From NCBI GenBank assembly GCA_001766655.1, contig MJCC01000019.1, forward strand, positions 224,625 through 276,237: a DNA stretch of 51,613 nucleotides, in the 5' to 3' direction. The stretch comes from Phytomonas francai (lineage: Eukaryota; Euglenozoa; Kinetoplastea; Trypanosomatida; Trypanosomatidae). This document shows positions 10,333 through 19,789 of this stretch, in pieces. The position numbers and the translations under genes are program-made. The notes beneath the pieces are model-generated. The model was given only the letters and a program-made list of their open reading frames with translations. It had not been told where the DNA came from and did no database searches. The number at the start of each line of letters is the position of its first letter. Position 1 is the stretch's first letter.

Positions 10333-10476
10333 TTTCCAGCTCTGCACAACACACTGCGTTCTAACTGCTTATCGCAACAGTTCGGTACTGTAGATTAGAG
10401 AGAACTGTACTATTATTATTGGCATTAGCCACTGTAACAACACGTAAGGGTTTTAATAGGTATTTGACAAAAGCAA

Positions 10477-13467
10477 ATGCAAAGTGATTGCGAATCAATA
10501 CATTTCGCTGTCGAGGAATATTCAGAGTCGATCTTCCCCCAACATGACCTTGCCAACTTGAAGGGTGCTGGAAAGGCCACTTCCCCTGGCGTCCATGCGA
10601 AGCCCCCAATTCACAATAATTCCCCCAGGGGGGGGATTTTGGAGGCGACAGCAAAGCTTCCTGCACAGGAACGGCCCTCAAATGAAGCTAACATATCCTA
10701 TAACGCTGCGCATGGCGGGGTGGGAGGGGTTGCGAGACTGCCGTTGGCGAGCCGTCAGTCAGCCGCTGCGAGCGTGGACTCGCTCAGCTTCTACGTTGAC
10801 GACACCATTCCTTTAGCGACGCCGAAGACCAAAGCCGCCCAGCGCCCCTTCTCACGTTCTCAGCCGCGGCGTTCCATGAATAGCAGCATCGCCTTTACCG
10901 TTGAAACACCGATAGATTATTCGCATGCCGCGAAGGCCGCCACAAACACCGATCAGGAGAGCATCGCGGGCTCTTTGACGAACGGCAGCATCGCGTTTAA
11001 CTTTGTGGAGGAGGATGAGCCTCCTATCATAGCTCTACCCCCCTCATCCCAGCTACCGAAACAGTCTCGTCGGGAAACCATGCAACCGACCACCTCTGCG
11101 GATGGTGAGGAAAGCGTCGCTTTCCAAATTGAGGAGGAAGAGAGCAATATCAGCTATATTCGGTCCACCACCCATCACTCGCATGCGGTCGTAGGAGGGG
11201 GAGGAGAGCATACTGTGGATGATCGGAGCATCGACTTCCGCATGCTCGACGACGAGCACTCTACGAGCACCGTAAGAGGGCCGCTGCGTGGTATTACAGC
11301 ATCCATTCCTATTAATAATACCACTACTTCTAATAATACGGTGGCGATATCGGGAGGGAAAGAGCAGCCATCGCCAAATGAATCTACCGGATCGAACCGT
11401 GGCGAGACTCCACACCTGCTCCCGGCGGGAAAACATCAATCCACCCATCCTCCGCTCTACCCGAATACCCCACAGCATCGTGCAGAGATTAAAGTCGGTG
11501 TGCAGCCGGATCTGCGGCAGCGCCTGCCTTCTTCCTTGACAAAGACCCATGTTAAACGACGACGACGGCGAAAAGCAAGCACCGGCGGGCATTCCCATTC
11601 GCGTTCACTTCGGGAAAGCGATTGTGCGCAGGAGGGCTCCACCGCCGACGCTGACCCCCTCCACAGCACCGACGAGCGGATTCACGATAACGAGGCTGAT
11701 GCCGCCGTTCTACAGCATCTTTACCAGCAGGAAAAGCAAAACCATTTTCACCAACGCCAGCGCGAGAAGCTCCGCTTGGAGATTTTGAATACACGAGGCT
11801 CAGCGCCCAATACGGGGCCCGGGTCCCATAGCGACCACGCAGAACCGTCACCGGCGTCGATTTTTGGCCTTAACACGCAGGACTCGACGAACATTTTCAT
11901 CGACCCCTCCGCTGTCGAGGAGGCGGCGAATTACACACGGCAATGTCAAGCCTTTAAGGAGGCGCAGCGGAAGGGTCTTCAGCGTTTGGACGCGTACATT
12001 TTACGATCTTTCCGTGAGGAAGGGAAAGAAGAAGAAGGTCACCACCGTTACCATTTTTCTGATTTACAGGGTGACAGTGGAGATTTAAACAGGGGGGATT
12101 TTGCGCATCGAGCCGGATCCTCGTCCCCTTCCCCTGCGCGCTCGTCCAAAGCCGCGAGGGGCGGAAAAGGCTATGCGGCGATGGGGGCCCGCGCGAAAAA
12201 GCTTCCCGCTGCCGTTGCCGGGGCCCCCTCCGATCCTCGAGACCCGAGTCGTCCTCGTCACACGGGTTCCATCAGCCGCGCCGTGGCGGCCCTCCCCCCC
12301 CCGCCGCGGGGCTTCGCGCGCTCGTCGCAGGCCGATCCGGCCCCCAGACGTGGCGTGTTTCCCTCCCCGCAGCCCGACCCCAGACGTGGCGTGTTTCCCT
12401 CCCCGCAGCCCGACCCCAGACGTGACACCGTTCCCTCCCCGCAGCCCGACCCTGAGGGGGAGGGGATGCCCGGCGCGCACGCATGCCGCTGTGTCGCGGG
12501 GCTGCTCGGGGTGGGGTGGCCGCCCGCGCGGCCCGGCGCGCTCTACGCCCTCACGGGCGCCCGCCTGACCCCGGCGCAGGTGCGCAGCTTCTACGAGGCC
12601 GCCCACGCACTGGAGCGCGCGCAGGCGGAGGACGGGGCAGTCGCGGCCGAGGCCTCGCCGGACCCCCGGTTTCGCGTTTTCGGCGGGGAGGTCGGGAGGC
12701 GCAGTCGCGGGAAGGCGGGGGGGGGCGGGCTCGAGCGCCCCGGCGGACGGGCTCTCGCGCCCCCCAAAAAGAGCAAAAAAGGAGAGGGGGGAGAACCCCA
12801 TCCGCCCGCCTTGCCTTTTTCCCCTCCTGCTCCTTCGTCTTCGTCGCCTCGTCCGTGTATTCGTCGGACGAAAGTACTACGAGAGGTGTTTGATTTCCTC
12901 GATTGGAATCGCCGCGGGTATCTTGGCGGGGCGGATATACGGACGTATCAGTACCTTTTAGAGGATGAGCTGCGCGTTTTAGGGGGGAGCAAGAAGGAAG
13001 CTTCCTTGGGAGCGACCGAAAATAATGCCAACATAAAAAACTCTCGAGCAATCTCAGGCGTATCGCTGATGAGCTCCGTCGTGCATGAACAGCAACTGTA
13101 TCACAAAGCTTTCGAGAATCTTTCGCGAGGTTTAAAAGCGATCAACGGGGTGAAACCCTCTGAAAGGAAAATAAGCAACACAAATGGTTATTTCAACAAG
13201 GAGCTCGAGAAGGATGATAATAGTGAACGCGTGTTGGAAAAGGCAGCGCTAAATCAAAAAGGACGTCGATTACTTCTCATTTTTTTAGCCGCTAAAGTAA
13301 TACTGCCTCTTCTTATTTCCAGTCAAATCTCTTCGATTGATTTCCCTACTTTTTCGATTATTGTGCTCAGCACGTTGAAGAATGAGTTATCCTCGATGGG
13401 AGAAAAACCTGCCGAAAGGCAGGGGTGGTTTAGAATTATTCATATTTGCTTTGCGTTGCTATCGTGA
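10477..13467 (+). CDS. Large, mostly disordered protein with six SIxFxVEE-like motifs and an EF-hand-like loop
   Basis: A 996-residue protein of unrecognised family. Its first 260 residues carry six spaced copies of a short acidic-aromatic motif, starting at residues 7 (SIHFAVEE), 102 (SLSFYVDD), 137 (SIAFTVET), 171 (SIAFNFVEE), 213 (SVAFQIEE) and 251 (SIDFRMLDD). The sequence around them is Ser/Thr/Pro-rich and probably unstructured. Residues about 410-445 and 490-530 look helical and charged. Next comes a very GC-rich segment with a 12-residue tandem repeat (PRRGVFPSPQPD). Near residue 812 is an EF-hand-like stretch, VFDFLDWNRRGYLGG, with Asp, Asn and Gly in loop positions 1, 3 and 6 but Arg at position 5. 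A hydrophobic stretch (LLLIFLAAKVILPLLIS) lies near residue 930. A scaffold or docking role is an inference only. Confidence 0.75.
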   Translation: MQSDCESIHFAVEEYSESIFPQHDLANLKGAGKATSPGVHAKPPIHNNSPRGGILEATAKLPAQERPSNEANISYNAAHGGVGGVARLPLASRQSAAASVDSLSFYVDDTIPLATPKTKAAQRPFSRSQPRRSMNSSIAFTVETPIDYSHAAKAATNTDQESIAGSLTNGSIAFNFVEEDEPPIIALPPSSQLPKQSRRETMQPTTSADGEESVAFQIEEEESNISYIRSTTHHSHAVVGGGGEHTVDDRSIDFRMLDDEHSTSTVRGPLRGITASIPINNTTTSNNTVAISGGKEQPSPNESTGSNRGETPHLLPAGKHQSTHPPLYPNTPQHRAEIKVGVQPDLRQRLPSSLTKTHVKRRRRRKASTGGHSHSRSLRESDCAQEGSTADADPLHSTDERIHDNEADAAVLQHLYQQEKQNHFHQRQREKLRLEILNTRGSAPNTGPGSHSDHAEPSPASIFGLNTQDSTNIFIDPSAVEEAANYTRQCQAFKEAQRKGLQRLDAYILRSFREEGKEEEGHHRYHFSDLQGDSGDLNRGDFAHRAGSSSPSPARSSKAARGGKGYAAMGARAKKLPAAVAGAPSDPRDPSRPRHTGSISRAVAALPPPPRGFARSSQADPAPRRGVFPSPQPDPRRGVFPSPQPDPRRDTVPSPQPDPEGEGMPGAHACRCVAGLLGVGWPPARPGALYALTGARLTPAQVRSFYEAAHALERAQAEDGAVAAEASPDPRFRVFGGEVGRRSRGKAGGGGLERPGGRALAPPKKSKKGEGGEPHPPALPFSPPAPSSSSPRPCIRRTKVLREVFDFLDWNRRGYLGGADIRTYQYLLEDELRVLGGSKKEASLGATENNANIKNSRAISGVSLMSSVVHEQQLYHKAFENLSRGLKAINGVKPSERKISNTNGYFNKELEKDDNSERVLEKAALNQKGRRLLLIFLAAKVILPLLISSQISSIDFPTFSIIVLSTLKNELSSMGEKPAERQGWFRIIHICFALLS
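12343..12450 (+). repeat. 36-bp coding tandem repeat, 3 copies
   Basis: Units begin at 12343, 12379 and 12415, exactly 36 bp apart. The first two are identical and the third has changes near its start (RDTV in place of RGVF). It encodes PRRGVFPSPQPD in phase with the surrounding gene. Confidence 0.92.
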
Positions 13468-13923
13468 CTTGATGGGGGAAAAGACCCCCGTCCCCATGCT
13501 GGCATCCTCACAATAGTAGCTAGGGATAGTCTGAATCGAGAAATGGAAACAAGTGGGTGTGCGTTGATGTGTTTTATGTACGTCCTATCACGAGCTCCTA
13601 ACTAGAAGGCTAGTATGAGGGAGGGTGAAAAAAGAAGAAAATAATAATGCATAGACGCGATGGATCGTTCGCAATTTTGAACTTACAGGAAAGTAGAAGA
13701 AGGGGCGGAAGATTATTTCAAAAAGAAAAACCTAGATGAGAAATTAATAAATATCTTACGGAATTCATTACCGATTATAACTGTATAGTGAAAATGTGTG
13801 CAACCAGCTATTTTATATTGACATTTTTTCCTTTTCGTAAATATCATCGGCATCACATACAATTTAGCATAATCTAAAAAATGAATATCCATGTAGTAAG
13901 AGAAATAAGGGGTAGAAATTTCC

Positions 13924-13950
13924 TTATTATTATTATTATTATTATTATTA
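13924..13950. repeat. (TTA)9 microsatellite
   Basis: Nine trinucleotide units in the intergenic spacer. Confidence 0.9.
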
Positions 13951-13980
13951 GTTTCCATCGTGGAATTACTGAAATATTAT

Positions 13981-14000
13981 CCCCCCCCCCAAAAAAAAAA
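13981..14000. repeat. C10-A10 double homopolymer
   Basis: Ten C followed directly by ten A; the lengths may be affected by sequencing error. Confidence 0.9.
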
Positions 14001-14570
14001 GTACATTATGGATTTCAATATTTAGATATTCCTTTCCTTTCTGTCCTTTTTGAAATTTTTTTCACCTTTTATTGCAATTATAATCATTGGACGCTCATAT
14101 GTTTGCTTTATTGCCAAAACTAATAGTTCGTGGTAATGCTATAAACAACAACAACAAAAAACCGTATTCCACGTGTATTCTATGTGCATTTCGTTATTGC
14201 CTATTTCTGTTTGTAATAATCAGCGTTTACTGTAGGAAAAGGAAAATAGATTTTTTCCTTTTCAGGTTCAATTCCGTGGAAATTTGATATATTTACCCAA
14301 TATTATTTTTACCTTCCTTCCGGTTTCTTTTTCCCTTCTATATCCCCTCTTTAAGCTCTGAGATCCAACTACATTCGAAGATATTTTCCTTTTAATTTTT
14401 CAAAGAAAAGCTAATACTAGGGAAAACAAGTACCCCTGGAAGCATTATTTATTCTTCCTCCTTGTATTCCTTAATTTAAAAAATACACCGGGCACGTTTT
14501 CCTTTTTCGGACATTTTCATATACAGTAAACCTTCAAGAGATCATTCATCACGTCAAGAGCATATTACTA

Positions 14571-14606
14571 TTTTTCTTTTTTTTTATTGCTCTTCATTTT
14601 TTACAG
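14571..14606 (+). promoter_or_regulatory. Predicted spliced-leader acceptor for the gene at 14694
   Basis: A strong T-rich pyrimidine tract (14571-14603) ends in TTACAG with AG at 14605-14606, 88 nt upstream of the ATG at 14694. This supports the small open reading frame downstream being transcribed as a gene. Confidence 0.65.
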
Positions 14607-14693
14607 TGAATCTTTGGTTAAGGCATTTACAGAGGGGAACGAGCGAGTCTTTTTTCTGTTTCATTTCCGTGGAAAATTTTCCGATCTATAATC

Positions 14694-15239
14694 ATGTCAG
14701 AATGCCAACTTCGCCTGCTTTCTTTGACATTCCCGACAACGCCTTCAAACGCAGCTGAAAGGGATCACACCCAGGGGGAAAATCATGAACGGAGCCTTGC
14801 GTATGAAGGAGGAGTTGCGGCGAAAGAAGGAGAAATAACTCCCAATAAGGATAAGGATCTTGAGAATGTTAATAACGTGACTTCGCACGTTTGTTACGAT
14901 GCTTTCACATCTTCTCCCCAGCCTATATTGGACATATGGCCTTCAAATACCCCCTTAACGTTTTTAGTAGGAGAAAGAGAGGAGCGATCTACTCTTACGC
15001 CGTATTTTGGATCTACCGAAGATTGGACGGGGCAAACTGAATTCGATGAAGAAGAAGTGGGCGATCCTACTAATAGCAATGAAAACTTTCCAATATCATT
15101 CCCTTTCTCAGCAGCACTAGATCTTGCGAAAGAATTTAAGGAGGCGATAGACGATTCTGGAAGCAAGGAGGCAAAAGGAAAAGAGGGAGATAATATCTAT
15201 TGTTTCCCTAGCAATTCATCATCATACAATGCATTATGA
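14694..15239 (+). CDS. Hypothetical protein, 181 residues
   Basis: I do not recognise this protein. It is acidic and polar, rich in Glu, Asn, Ser and Thr, with no membrane segment and no signal peptide. Short hydrophobic islands occur (PLTFLVGE; FPISFPFSAALDLAKEFKEAIDD, the latter probably a helix). Support for its being real: it starts with ATG, sits on the coding strand, has a textbook trans-splice acceptor 88 nt upstream, and its composition is less AT-biased than that of the flanking spacers. It could still be a chance frame; a homologue search in other trypanosomatids would settle it. Confidence 0.55.
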   Translation: MSECQLRLLSLTFPTTPSNAAERDHTQGENHERSLAYEGGVAAKEGEITPNKDKDLENVNNVTSHVCYDAFTSSPQPILDIWPSNTPLTFLVGEREERSTLTPYFGSTEDWTGQTEFDEEEVGDPTNSNENFPISFPFSAALDLAKEFKEAIDDSGSKEAKGKEGDNIYCFPSNSSSYNAL

Positions 15240-15979
15240 ATTGAGGATAGTTATTTGTTTTATCATTCTTTACCTAGGTCTGAAAGAGAAGAAAACAAAA
15301 GCGACATAATACTAAATGTAGGGAAGGAAAGGATTTTTCAGCTGCAGTGGATTTGAAGCGTTCTGGAGCGACGTTCTTGCGATTTTCCTCCTCTTTAACA
15401 GTCTCTCTTGCTATCCTTCGTCCCCTCTTTCTTTTTGCATGATTTGAGAGAGGAAGAGGAGGGGCAATTTCCTTTTTTGATTCTATCGAAGTATGCTATG
15501 GATTATCCTTTTTCATCATCATCATCATCTTCGGTGGATTATTTTTACTCGTTTGCCTGGTCTGATATTTTCCATTTGCTCTGCAACAAGAGTTGGTAAT
15601 TCTGGGGATGGTTAACGTAAAAAAGAAAAAAAGGAGCAGGGGAAATATCCTTGTAAAGCCTACCCTGTGAATCATGAGAAAAAAAATTCGAGGCAAATTA
15701 CAATAGGAAAGGAAAGGTTTGAGTGAAATAGAGAAAATGTCAGATTCCTTCCTCTTTTACCCCTTTTTGCACATTTCAAGCCTCCTAATGTGCTGCAAAT
15801 GTAAAAATAGAAATAAATATCAACTTTACAGAAATAAATGAATGAATACGTATCGTTCAAATTTTCAACAGTACGGTAGTATTTTAACAGATGAACCTTG
15901 TATAGAAACTGAAGGTTTTTTTTTAAATATATCTATTATAATCAACTATCCTATACATATACTTATCGATTTTACTCAG

Positions 15980-16003
15980 AGGAACCCAACTAATTGGGTT
16001 CCT
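15980..16003. other. Perfect 10-bp hairpin, 4-nt loop
   Basis: AGGAACCCAA at 15980-15989 is the exact reverse complement of 15994-16003, with loop CTAA. It is more GC-rich than its surroundings. Confidence 0.85.
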
Positions 16004-16117
16004 TCTCATTTCAATAGTTGTCCTTTATTTTCTTCATCGTTATAATTTGACAAATGCATTTGTTCCGAATATTTTATCCTATGAGTTATACCTATTCCTT
16101 TTATTACTATTCTTATT

Positions 16118-16150
16118 CTTGGCTTCATTCACTTGTTTAATGAAGCCAAG
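16118..16150. other. Perfect 12-bp hairpin, 9-nt loop
   Basis: CTTGGCTTCATT at 16118-16129 is the exact reverse complement of 16139-16150. It lies about 115 bp downstream of another perfect hairpin, in the spacer before the gene at 16500. Confidence 0.88.
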
Positions 16151-16407
16151 TAATATTCGTTAACAAGCACCTCAAAAAAAAAAAAAGGAGAAGGAAACCA
16201 ACAATAATGCATGGTGAATATTTTGAGCTTTGCTATCACTAAAGCTTAATTATTCGTTGATGTTGATCTATTCTTCAATGCTTCTAAAATACCTTTCAAA
16301 TTACCATTACAAAAAATTACACGTTTTCGGTCTCAGCTGTGACAACAGCAGCCACAAAAAAAAGGAAAGATCCCTTAGCCCATTAAGAAGCTGAGTTGAA
16401 AGCTGCA

Positions 16408-16481
16408 CCTGTATCCTCTTCGTTTCCCTCCATTTCATTTTTCATTTTATTCTTTGGAAAACACGTCTTTCTATTCGTCAG
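16408..16481 (+). promoter_or_regulatory. Predicted spliced-leader acceptor for the gene at 16500
   Basis: A pyrimidine-rich tract at about 16410-16455 is followed by the first AG at 16480-16481 (TTCGTCAG), 19 nt upstream of the ATG at 16500. Confidence 0.65.
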
Positions 16482-16499
16482 GGGCTGCGAACATCCACG

Positions 16500-19353
16500 A
16501 TGCAGAGGATTCCCCTGGTTTCTTTACGGGCCTCCTTGGCATTAGTTTCCACCGTGCCGACGATTCTTCGCACGGGGCGGGGGAGTTTTTCCCGCGTCCG
16601 TGGGATCCTCCGGAAGGGGGAGGCGGGGAGGGATCCTGCGTGGGGCTCGATGTTTAACGCCCCCCGCGCGATCCCACGGCGATATTTCACGGTCGCCATC
16701 GACGAAGCGGGGCCCCGGCAAGCGTTGAGTTCCCCCCCCGCGGGTGCGGAGGCGGAGGAGGAGGAAAACGCGTGCGAGGGCGGCGGCCTCGCGGCGGACC
16801 AGGCGCGGCTTCGGGGCCTCCCGCCCGAGGCGCTGCTCGACGTCGTTCTCCACTATTCGCGCGCGAGCGACTGCCCGGGGCTCGTCCTCGCGTCCGAGGA
16901 GCACCGCCTCTTTCCCGTCCTCTTCGAGCGCCTCGCGGTGTTCGACGTGGAGGGGCTTCTCGAGCTCGCGCAGGCCCCCTTTGCGCGGTCGACGATGCTC
17001 CGCTACGGCCTCGCGCTGCGCGACCGCGTGCGGGACCGCATCGCGCAGATCATCGCCGCCGCCGCCCGCGAGCACCACCGCCTCGCGCTTTCCACGAACT
17101 CCGACCCTGCCTCTGCGAACTCCCCCGCGGAGGGCGCGGACGAGGGGTTTCTCTACACCTTCGAGAAGGAGGCGGCGGATCGCCTGCGGGCGTCGGACCC
17201 GATTTTGGCCGACGCCCGCGCGCAGATGAGCCCCGCGCGGGTGGTGGCGTGCGTGGTCGCGCTCGGGCTCTCGGCGGGGCGGCGGAAGCGCGACTTGGAC
17301 GTCTTCGCGGCGCTCGGGGCGTTCGTGGAGGTGCACATCCACGCCTACGCGGACCCGGCGGACCTCGTCCGCGTGCTCGGCGCGCTCGCCCGGGCGAAGA
17401 TCGTGCCGGGGCGGGGCTTCCTCGGGCTGCTCGCGCGGCGGCTGCCGGTCCTGCACGCGCGGACGGCCCTTCCCCCGCGGGAGTGCTACCGCGCGATGGT
17501 GCACCTCGCGCGGATGGGCCACGACCACGTCGCGACCTACCGCTTTCTCGCCGACGTGATGGTCGCGGGGATGGCGCGCGGCCTCGCGGAGGAGGGGGGG
17601 GGCGCGCGGGAGGGGAAGGGCAAAGGGACACGAGAGGAGACACGAGAGGAGACACGAGGGGAGACACGGGAAGGGACACGAGGGGAGACACGGGAAGGGA
17701 CACGAGAGGAGACACGAGAGGAGACACGAGAGGAGACACGAGAGGAGACACGAGGGGAGACACGAGAGGAGACACGAGAGGAGACACGGGAAGGGACACG
17801 AGNNNNNNNNNNNNNNNNNNNNNNNNNNNNNNNNNNNNNNNNNNNNNNNNNNNNNNNNNNNNNNNNNNNNNNNNNNNNNNNNNNNNNNNNNNNNNNNNNN
17901 NNNNNNNNNNNNNNNNNNNNNNNNNNNNNNNNNGGAGACACGAGAGGAGACACGGGAAGGGACACGAGGGGAGACACGAGAGGAGACACGAGAGGAGACA
18001 CGAGGGGAGACACGAGAGGAGACACGGGAAGGGACACGAGGGGAGACACGAGGGGAGACACGAGAGGAGACACGAGAGGAGACACGAGGGGAGACACGAG
18101 AGGAGACACGAGAGGAGACACGGGAAGGGACACGAGAGGAGACACGGGAAGGGGTGCGGGAAGGCGCGGGGGACAGGGCGCGGCTGGTGCGGCTGACGGG
18201 CCTCTCGCCGGCGATGTTCACGCGGTGGCTGCTCGTCCTCGCGCGGTTCGGCGCCCCCCAGCAGGCGTACCTGCGGCCGCTCCTGCGACCCGTCGTCCTC
18301 GCCTGCCTGCCGGGGCTGCCGCCGCCGAGTCGGACGCGGCTGCTCCGCGCGGCCCGCCTCTTCCGCGCGGCCGACACTGCGCTGCTCGAGGGCCTCGCGG
18401 AGGTCCTCGCGGCCGCGGACGACTCCTCGCCGCGCGACTTCCTCGACCTGCTCACCCTCATCGCCGCGGGGGAGGGGCCGGCGCCGGTGAACTTCGCGCG
18501 GCTCGCCACGGCCGCCGCCGACACCCTCGCGCGCGCATTTCTCCGGCCGCGCGAGGTCTGCGAGGCGGCCGGGGCGCTGCTCTCGCTCCAGCGGCGGCCG
18601 GAGATCGACCTTGCGGAGCTGGAACCGCTCACGGCGCTCATGGAGCACTTCGCGCGGCGGTTCACCGCGATGCTCGAACTCGCGGTCGCCCCGCTCGCCG
18701 CTGTCGACGCCTTTTACGAGCTCTGCGAGGCCCAGCGGCACCCCGACCGCTCCGGAAGCATCGCGCACATGATCGCTGAGCGCCGCAAGGCGGCTGCGGG
18801 GCTCGCCGGCGAGGAGCTCTACGAAAGCGCGCTCGATATCGACGTCCGCGAGATCTTTCACGCGATCTGCGCGGTGAACGGGAGCCGCACCTACGGTGGC
18901 TACCGCCCGATCCCCGGGCCTTTGCAGGTGGATTTTCGCGAGCTCCTGGCCCGGTCCTCCATGATGGACGTCCTGATTGCTGTGGACCTCTTCGCGAAGG
19001 CCTACCCCGGGATGCTGAACGTCCCCACCGGGCGCTTTCTCACGCGGAGCCTGCTCGCGAAGCTCAGCGGCGAGGGCGAGGAGGTGATCACGCCGGAGCA
19101 AACCCTGGAAATTCGAAAACTCGAGCCGGAGATGTTGCTTACCCGGGATGAGCTCTTACAGCTCGCCCAGCTCGTTCGACAGACGCCCTTGAAGAAGGTT
19201 CGTTGTTCGGAAAAGGTATGGGGGTTTATTTCGTCTAAAGCGAAAAGGCTTGGAATGGAGGACGTAGAGGCGGTGCAGTTCAAACAATCTGAGGAAAAGG
19301 AAGAAGGCAAGGGAAAGAGGTTGGATGGGAAAGCCGCTGAGGTATCTATTTGA
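16500..19353 (+). CDS. Probable mitochondrial helical-repeat protein interrupted by a TREE minisatellite and an assembly gap
   Basis: The N-terminus ([16 protein letters not shown], continuing Arg- and Ser-rich with no acidic residue for about 40 positions) is a classic mitochondrial targeting sequence. The rest is nearly all alpha-helical, with recurring units such as [30 protein letters not shown] and [16 protein letters not shown]. These resemble pentatrico-/octotricopeptide-like organelle RNA-binding proteins; that is an inference. A 12-bp minisatellite (17628-18153) encodes Thr-Arg-Glu-Glu/Gly repeats and contains a run of 131 N. The 5' part reads in the frame of 16500. The 3' part reads in a different frame as assembled, but both halves read the minisatellite in the same TREE phase, so they belong to one gene whose gap length is wrong. 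The 3' half continues with helices to TGA at 19351. The DNA is extremely GC-rich. Confidence 0.8.
17628..18153 (+). repeat. 12-bp coding minisatellite (Thr-Arg-Glu-Glu/Gly), with internal gap
   Basis: The unit ACACGAGAGGAG and variants (ACACGAGGGGAG, ACACGGGAAGGG) repeat about 14.6 times before the gap and about 18.3 times after it. Each unit encodes four residues (TREE, TRGE or TREG), so copy-number change never breaks the frame. Confidence 0.97.
17803..17933. other. Assembly gap (131 N)
   Basis: A run of 131 N inside the minisatellite. The bases on each side (unit position 7 on the left, position 9 on the right) imply a true gap of 12k+1 bases, which 131 does not satisfy. Confidence 0.98.
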
Positions 19354-19740
19354 GGCCCGCAGATGACATAAATGTGTAGGCCGAACGGGGGGGGGGGGGG
19401 GAGAGAGAGAAAGAAAAGGAGGAAATAAATACTCTTGCAGTGCGTGCGTGGTATATATCGATATATAGAGAGATATGAGCGATTTTCTGAGAATTGTATA
19501 TCTACTTTTCTTTCCTTCTCCTCTTCCCCCCCCCCCTTTTTTTTTTTTGCATGAATGGTGGAGTATCGAGACGAAGACAAAAGGTTGGGTCGAAATTAGG
19601 ATATCTGAAAAAGAGTAATAATTTAGCGTTGCTGAGGATTGAACAGATATTTTATTTTTTATTGTACTTTCGCTTTCCTTTTGTGTGGTCTTACGATGCA
19701 CTTTTATGTTAGTATGGAGAAATTACGCTCCTTATATTTA
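19354..19740. other. Intergenic region with homopolymers
   Basis: It contains a run of 15 G at 19387-19401 followed by GA repeats, and a C11-T12 pyrimidine block at 19526-19548. No gene is credible here. Confidence 0.55.
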
Positions 19741-19781
19741 ATCTTTTTTTATTGTTTTCATTCTGTGTTCTTTTTCTCTAG
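19741..19781 (+). promoter_or_regulatory. Predicted spliced-leader acceptor for the gene at 19790
   Basis: A strong pyrimidine tract runs into TTTTTCTCTAG, with AG at 19780-19781, just 8 nt upstream of the ATG at 19790. Confidence 0.75.
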
Positions 19782-19789
19782 GCTTTGGG

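Larger units (their letters stand above)
13468..14570. other. Intergenic region
   Basis: AT-rich spacer without a credible gene. It contains (TTA)9 at 13924-13950 and a C10A10 double homopolymer at 13981-14000. Confidence 0.5.
15240..16407. other. Intergenic region with two perfect hairpins
   Basis: AT-rich spacer with no credible gene. Two perfect inverted repeats lie close together (15980-16003 and 16118-16150) and are listed separately. Confidence 0.5.

Noticed and set aside
17628..18153. CRISPR array
   Set aside because: The units are directly adjacent 12-mers with no spacers, read in frame as TREE repeats inside a eukaryotic gene.
16542..19101. Long minus-strand open frames (about 700 codons) opposite the helical-repeat gene
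   Set aside because: They arise from extreme GC content and from the repeat being open in several frames; Ser/Arg/Cys/Pro repeats with no domain.
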